NCBI GenBank assembly: GCA_016293265.1
Contig: JAEDEN010000045.1
Coordinates: forward strand, 1 to 13,794
From: Oscillospiraceae bacterium
Lineage (GTDB): Bacteria; Bacillota; Clostridia; Oscillospirales; Oscillospiraceae
Direction: 5' to 3'
DNA length: 13,794 nt
A program made the translations under genes and the position numbers. Shown here in pieces: positions 12,689 through 13,794 of this stretch. The notes beneath the pieces were generated by a model. It saw nothing but the letters and a program-made list of their open reading frames with translations, did not search any database and had not been told where the DNA came from. Position 1 is the stretch's first letter. Each line of letters starts with the position of its first letter.

Positions 12689-13794
12689 TTAATATTCTCT
12701 GTGGTTAAGACTGCCCCACAGCTTCTTGGCGGCCTCCAGGATGTGGGCGTTCTCGGCCTCCTCGTCGATGCCCACCAGCTCCCGGTCCTTCATGAGGAGC
12801 TTGCCGGCGGCGATGGTGGTCTCTACCTGGCGGCCGGTCATGCCGAAGATCATGTGGCCGTCGATGTTCTCGTCGGAGAAGGGGGTGAAGGGCTTGTAGT
12901 CCATGACGATGATGTCCGCCGAGGCCCCGGCCTTCAGGACGCCCAGCTCCACAGGGAAATACTTCTCGCCAATCCTGGCGTTGTTCCGGAAGAGCATATC
13001 CGTGACCTCGCACCAGCCGACATTGGGAAGGCAGTTCTGGCTCCGCTGGGAGCAGAGGGCCACCTTGAGGCTCTCCAGCATGTCATTGGTGTAGGCGTCG
13101 GTGCCCATGCCCAGAAGGATGCCCCGCTTGTGGAGCTGCAGCACCGGGCAGATGCCGATGGCGTTGCCCATGTTGCTCTCGGGGTTGTTGACCACCATGG
13201 TGCCGGTCTCCCGGATGATCTCCATCTCGGCGGTATTCACATGGATGCAGTGGCCCAGAATGGTCTTGGGGCCCAGAATGCCGTGATCCTGCAGGCGCTG
13301 CACCGGGCGGCGGCCGTAGTTTTGAAGGCTGTCATAGACGTCGTTCATACCCTCGGAGACGTGAATGTGGTAGCCGGTGCGGCCATTGTTGGCGGCCACC
13401 ATCCGGTCAAAGGTCTTGTCGGAAATGGTGAAGAGGGCGTGGCCGCCAAACATGGCCGCCAGCATGGGGTCCTGATTCTTCTCGCATTCCGTGATGAAGT
13501 CAGCGTTTTCCTGGATGGCCTGCAGGCACTTTTCCTCGCCGTCCCGGTCGCTGACCTCGTAGCAGAGGCAGGAGCGAAGGCCCAGGCGCTTGCTCTCCTC
13601 CGCGATGGTGTGAAGGGTGCCGGGGATCTCGCCGTAGCTTGCGTGGTGATCGAAAATGGTGGTGACGCCCTGCTTGATGGAGTCGATGTAGAGGGCGGTG
13701 GCGGAAGCTCTCGTGCCGTCCATCATCAGGTGGCGGTCAATGGCCCACCAGGTGCCGTCCAGCACCTCATAGAAGTTGGTGGGGTTGTTGCCCA
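12689..13794 (-). CDS. ssnA: SsnA-type aminohydrolase, N-terminus outside the window
   Basis: About 367 residues of an amidohydrolase-superfamily protein; the first 70-80 residues, including the HxH metal pair, lie beyond 13794. The GTG at 13765 is internal: upstream codons read NNPTNFYEVLDGTWWAIDRH without a break. Visible signatures are DHHAS in an SsnA-like context (FDHHASYGEIPGTL), GGHALFTIS, the metal-ligand HIHVSEG, LGHCIHV, NNPESNMGNAIG, the metal-ligand Asp in GMGTDAYTND, and a C-terminal GASADIIVMDY. These fit the SsnA subfamily of cyclic deaminase/amidohydrolase enzymes related to guanine deaminase and chlorohydrolases. Family members co-occur with ygfK and selenium-dependent molybdenum hydroxylases and are implicated in purine breakdown. 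It is the upstream gene of the ygfK unit here. Confidence 0.9.
   Translation of the reverse strand, partial: GNNPTNFYEVLDGTWWAIDRHLMMDGTRASATALYIDSIKQGVTTIFDHHASYGEIPGTLHTIAEESKRLGLRSCLCYEVSDRDGEEKCLQAIQENADFITECEKNQDPMLAAMFGGHALFTISDKTFDRMVAANNGRTGYHIHVSEGMNDVYDSLQNYGRRPVQRLQDHGILGPKTILGHCIHVNTAEMEIIRETGTMVVNNPESNMGNAIGICPVLQLHKRGILLGMGTDAYTNDMLESLKVALCSQRSQNCLPNVGWCEVTDMLFRNNARIGEKYFPVELGVLKAGASADIIVMDYKPFTPFSDENIDGHMIFGMTGRQVETTIAAGKLLMKDRELVGIDEEAENAHILEAAKKLWGSLNHREY

Overview
The window looks like chromosomal DNA of a GC-rich anaerobic Firmicute, probably a gut Clostridia/Oscillospiraceae relative. This is inferred from strong Shine-Dalgarno sites (GGAGG/AAGGAGG), sigma-A type promoters in a roughly 60-65% GC background, IS1182-type transposase debris, a CCA-encoding tRNA-Ala, an MBOAT + DHHW pair, and genes of the selenium/purine-linked ygeY-ygfK-ssnA set. 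No single gene fixes the species.

Left part (1-3088). A minus-strand LysR-GNAT pair is divergent from a plus-strand M20 metallohydrolase of the YgeY type. The 293-bp space between them carries two facing 17-bp-spacer promoters and a GATTCC-N5-GGAATC palindrome. The palindrome sits where a LysR regulator would be expected to bind, so this LysR probably controls ygeY and itself.

Middle (3089-8094). A 1.45-kb gene-free stretch holds two scrambled fragments of an IS1182-type transposase. It also holds a MITE-like palindromic repeat with a second repeat nested in it, and a strong promoter followed by a long structured leader (about 4020-4540). The leader runs into an envelope O-acylation operon: an AlgI/DltB-like MBOAT acyltransferase, then a membrane-anchored DHHW protein, 12 nt apart. 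A second, simpler copy of the same repeat lies beyond the operon, so two direct repeats bracket it. A tRNA-Ala(GGC) gene with its own promoter and terminator follows on the minus strand. After it comes about 400 bp with strong hairpins but no convincing gene.

Right part (8095-13794). All genes are on the minus strand. In transcription order they are ssnA (5' end outside the window), a low-GC small reading frame broken by an in-frame TGA, ygfK (a large iron-sulfur flavoprotein), a terminator, and an SH3-NlpC/P60 peptidase with its own terminator. YgeY, YgfK and SsnA belong to the set that comparative genomics links to selenium-dependent molybdenum hydroxylases and that recent work links to anaerobic purine/urate breakdown. 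Here ygeY is separated from ssnA-ygfK by more than 6 kb of envelope genes and repeats.

The points most worth a second look are the TGA-interrupted AT-rich frame inside the ssnA-ygfK unit, the nested MITE-like repeats bracketing the MBOAT operon, the long structured leader, and the LysR operator.
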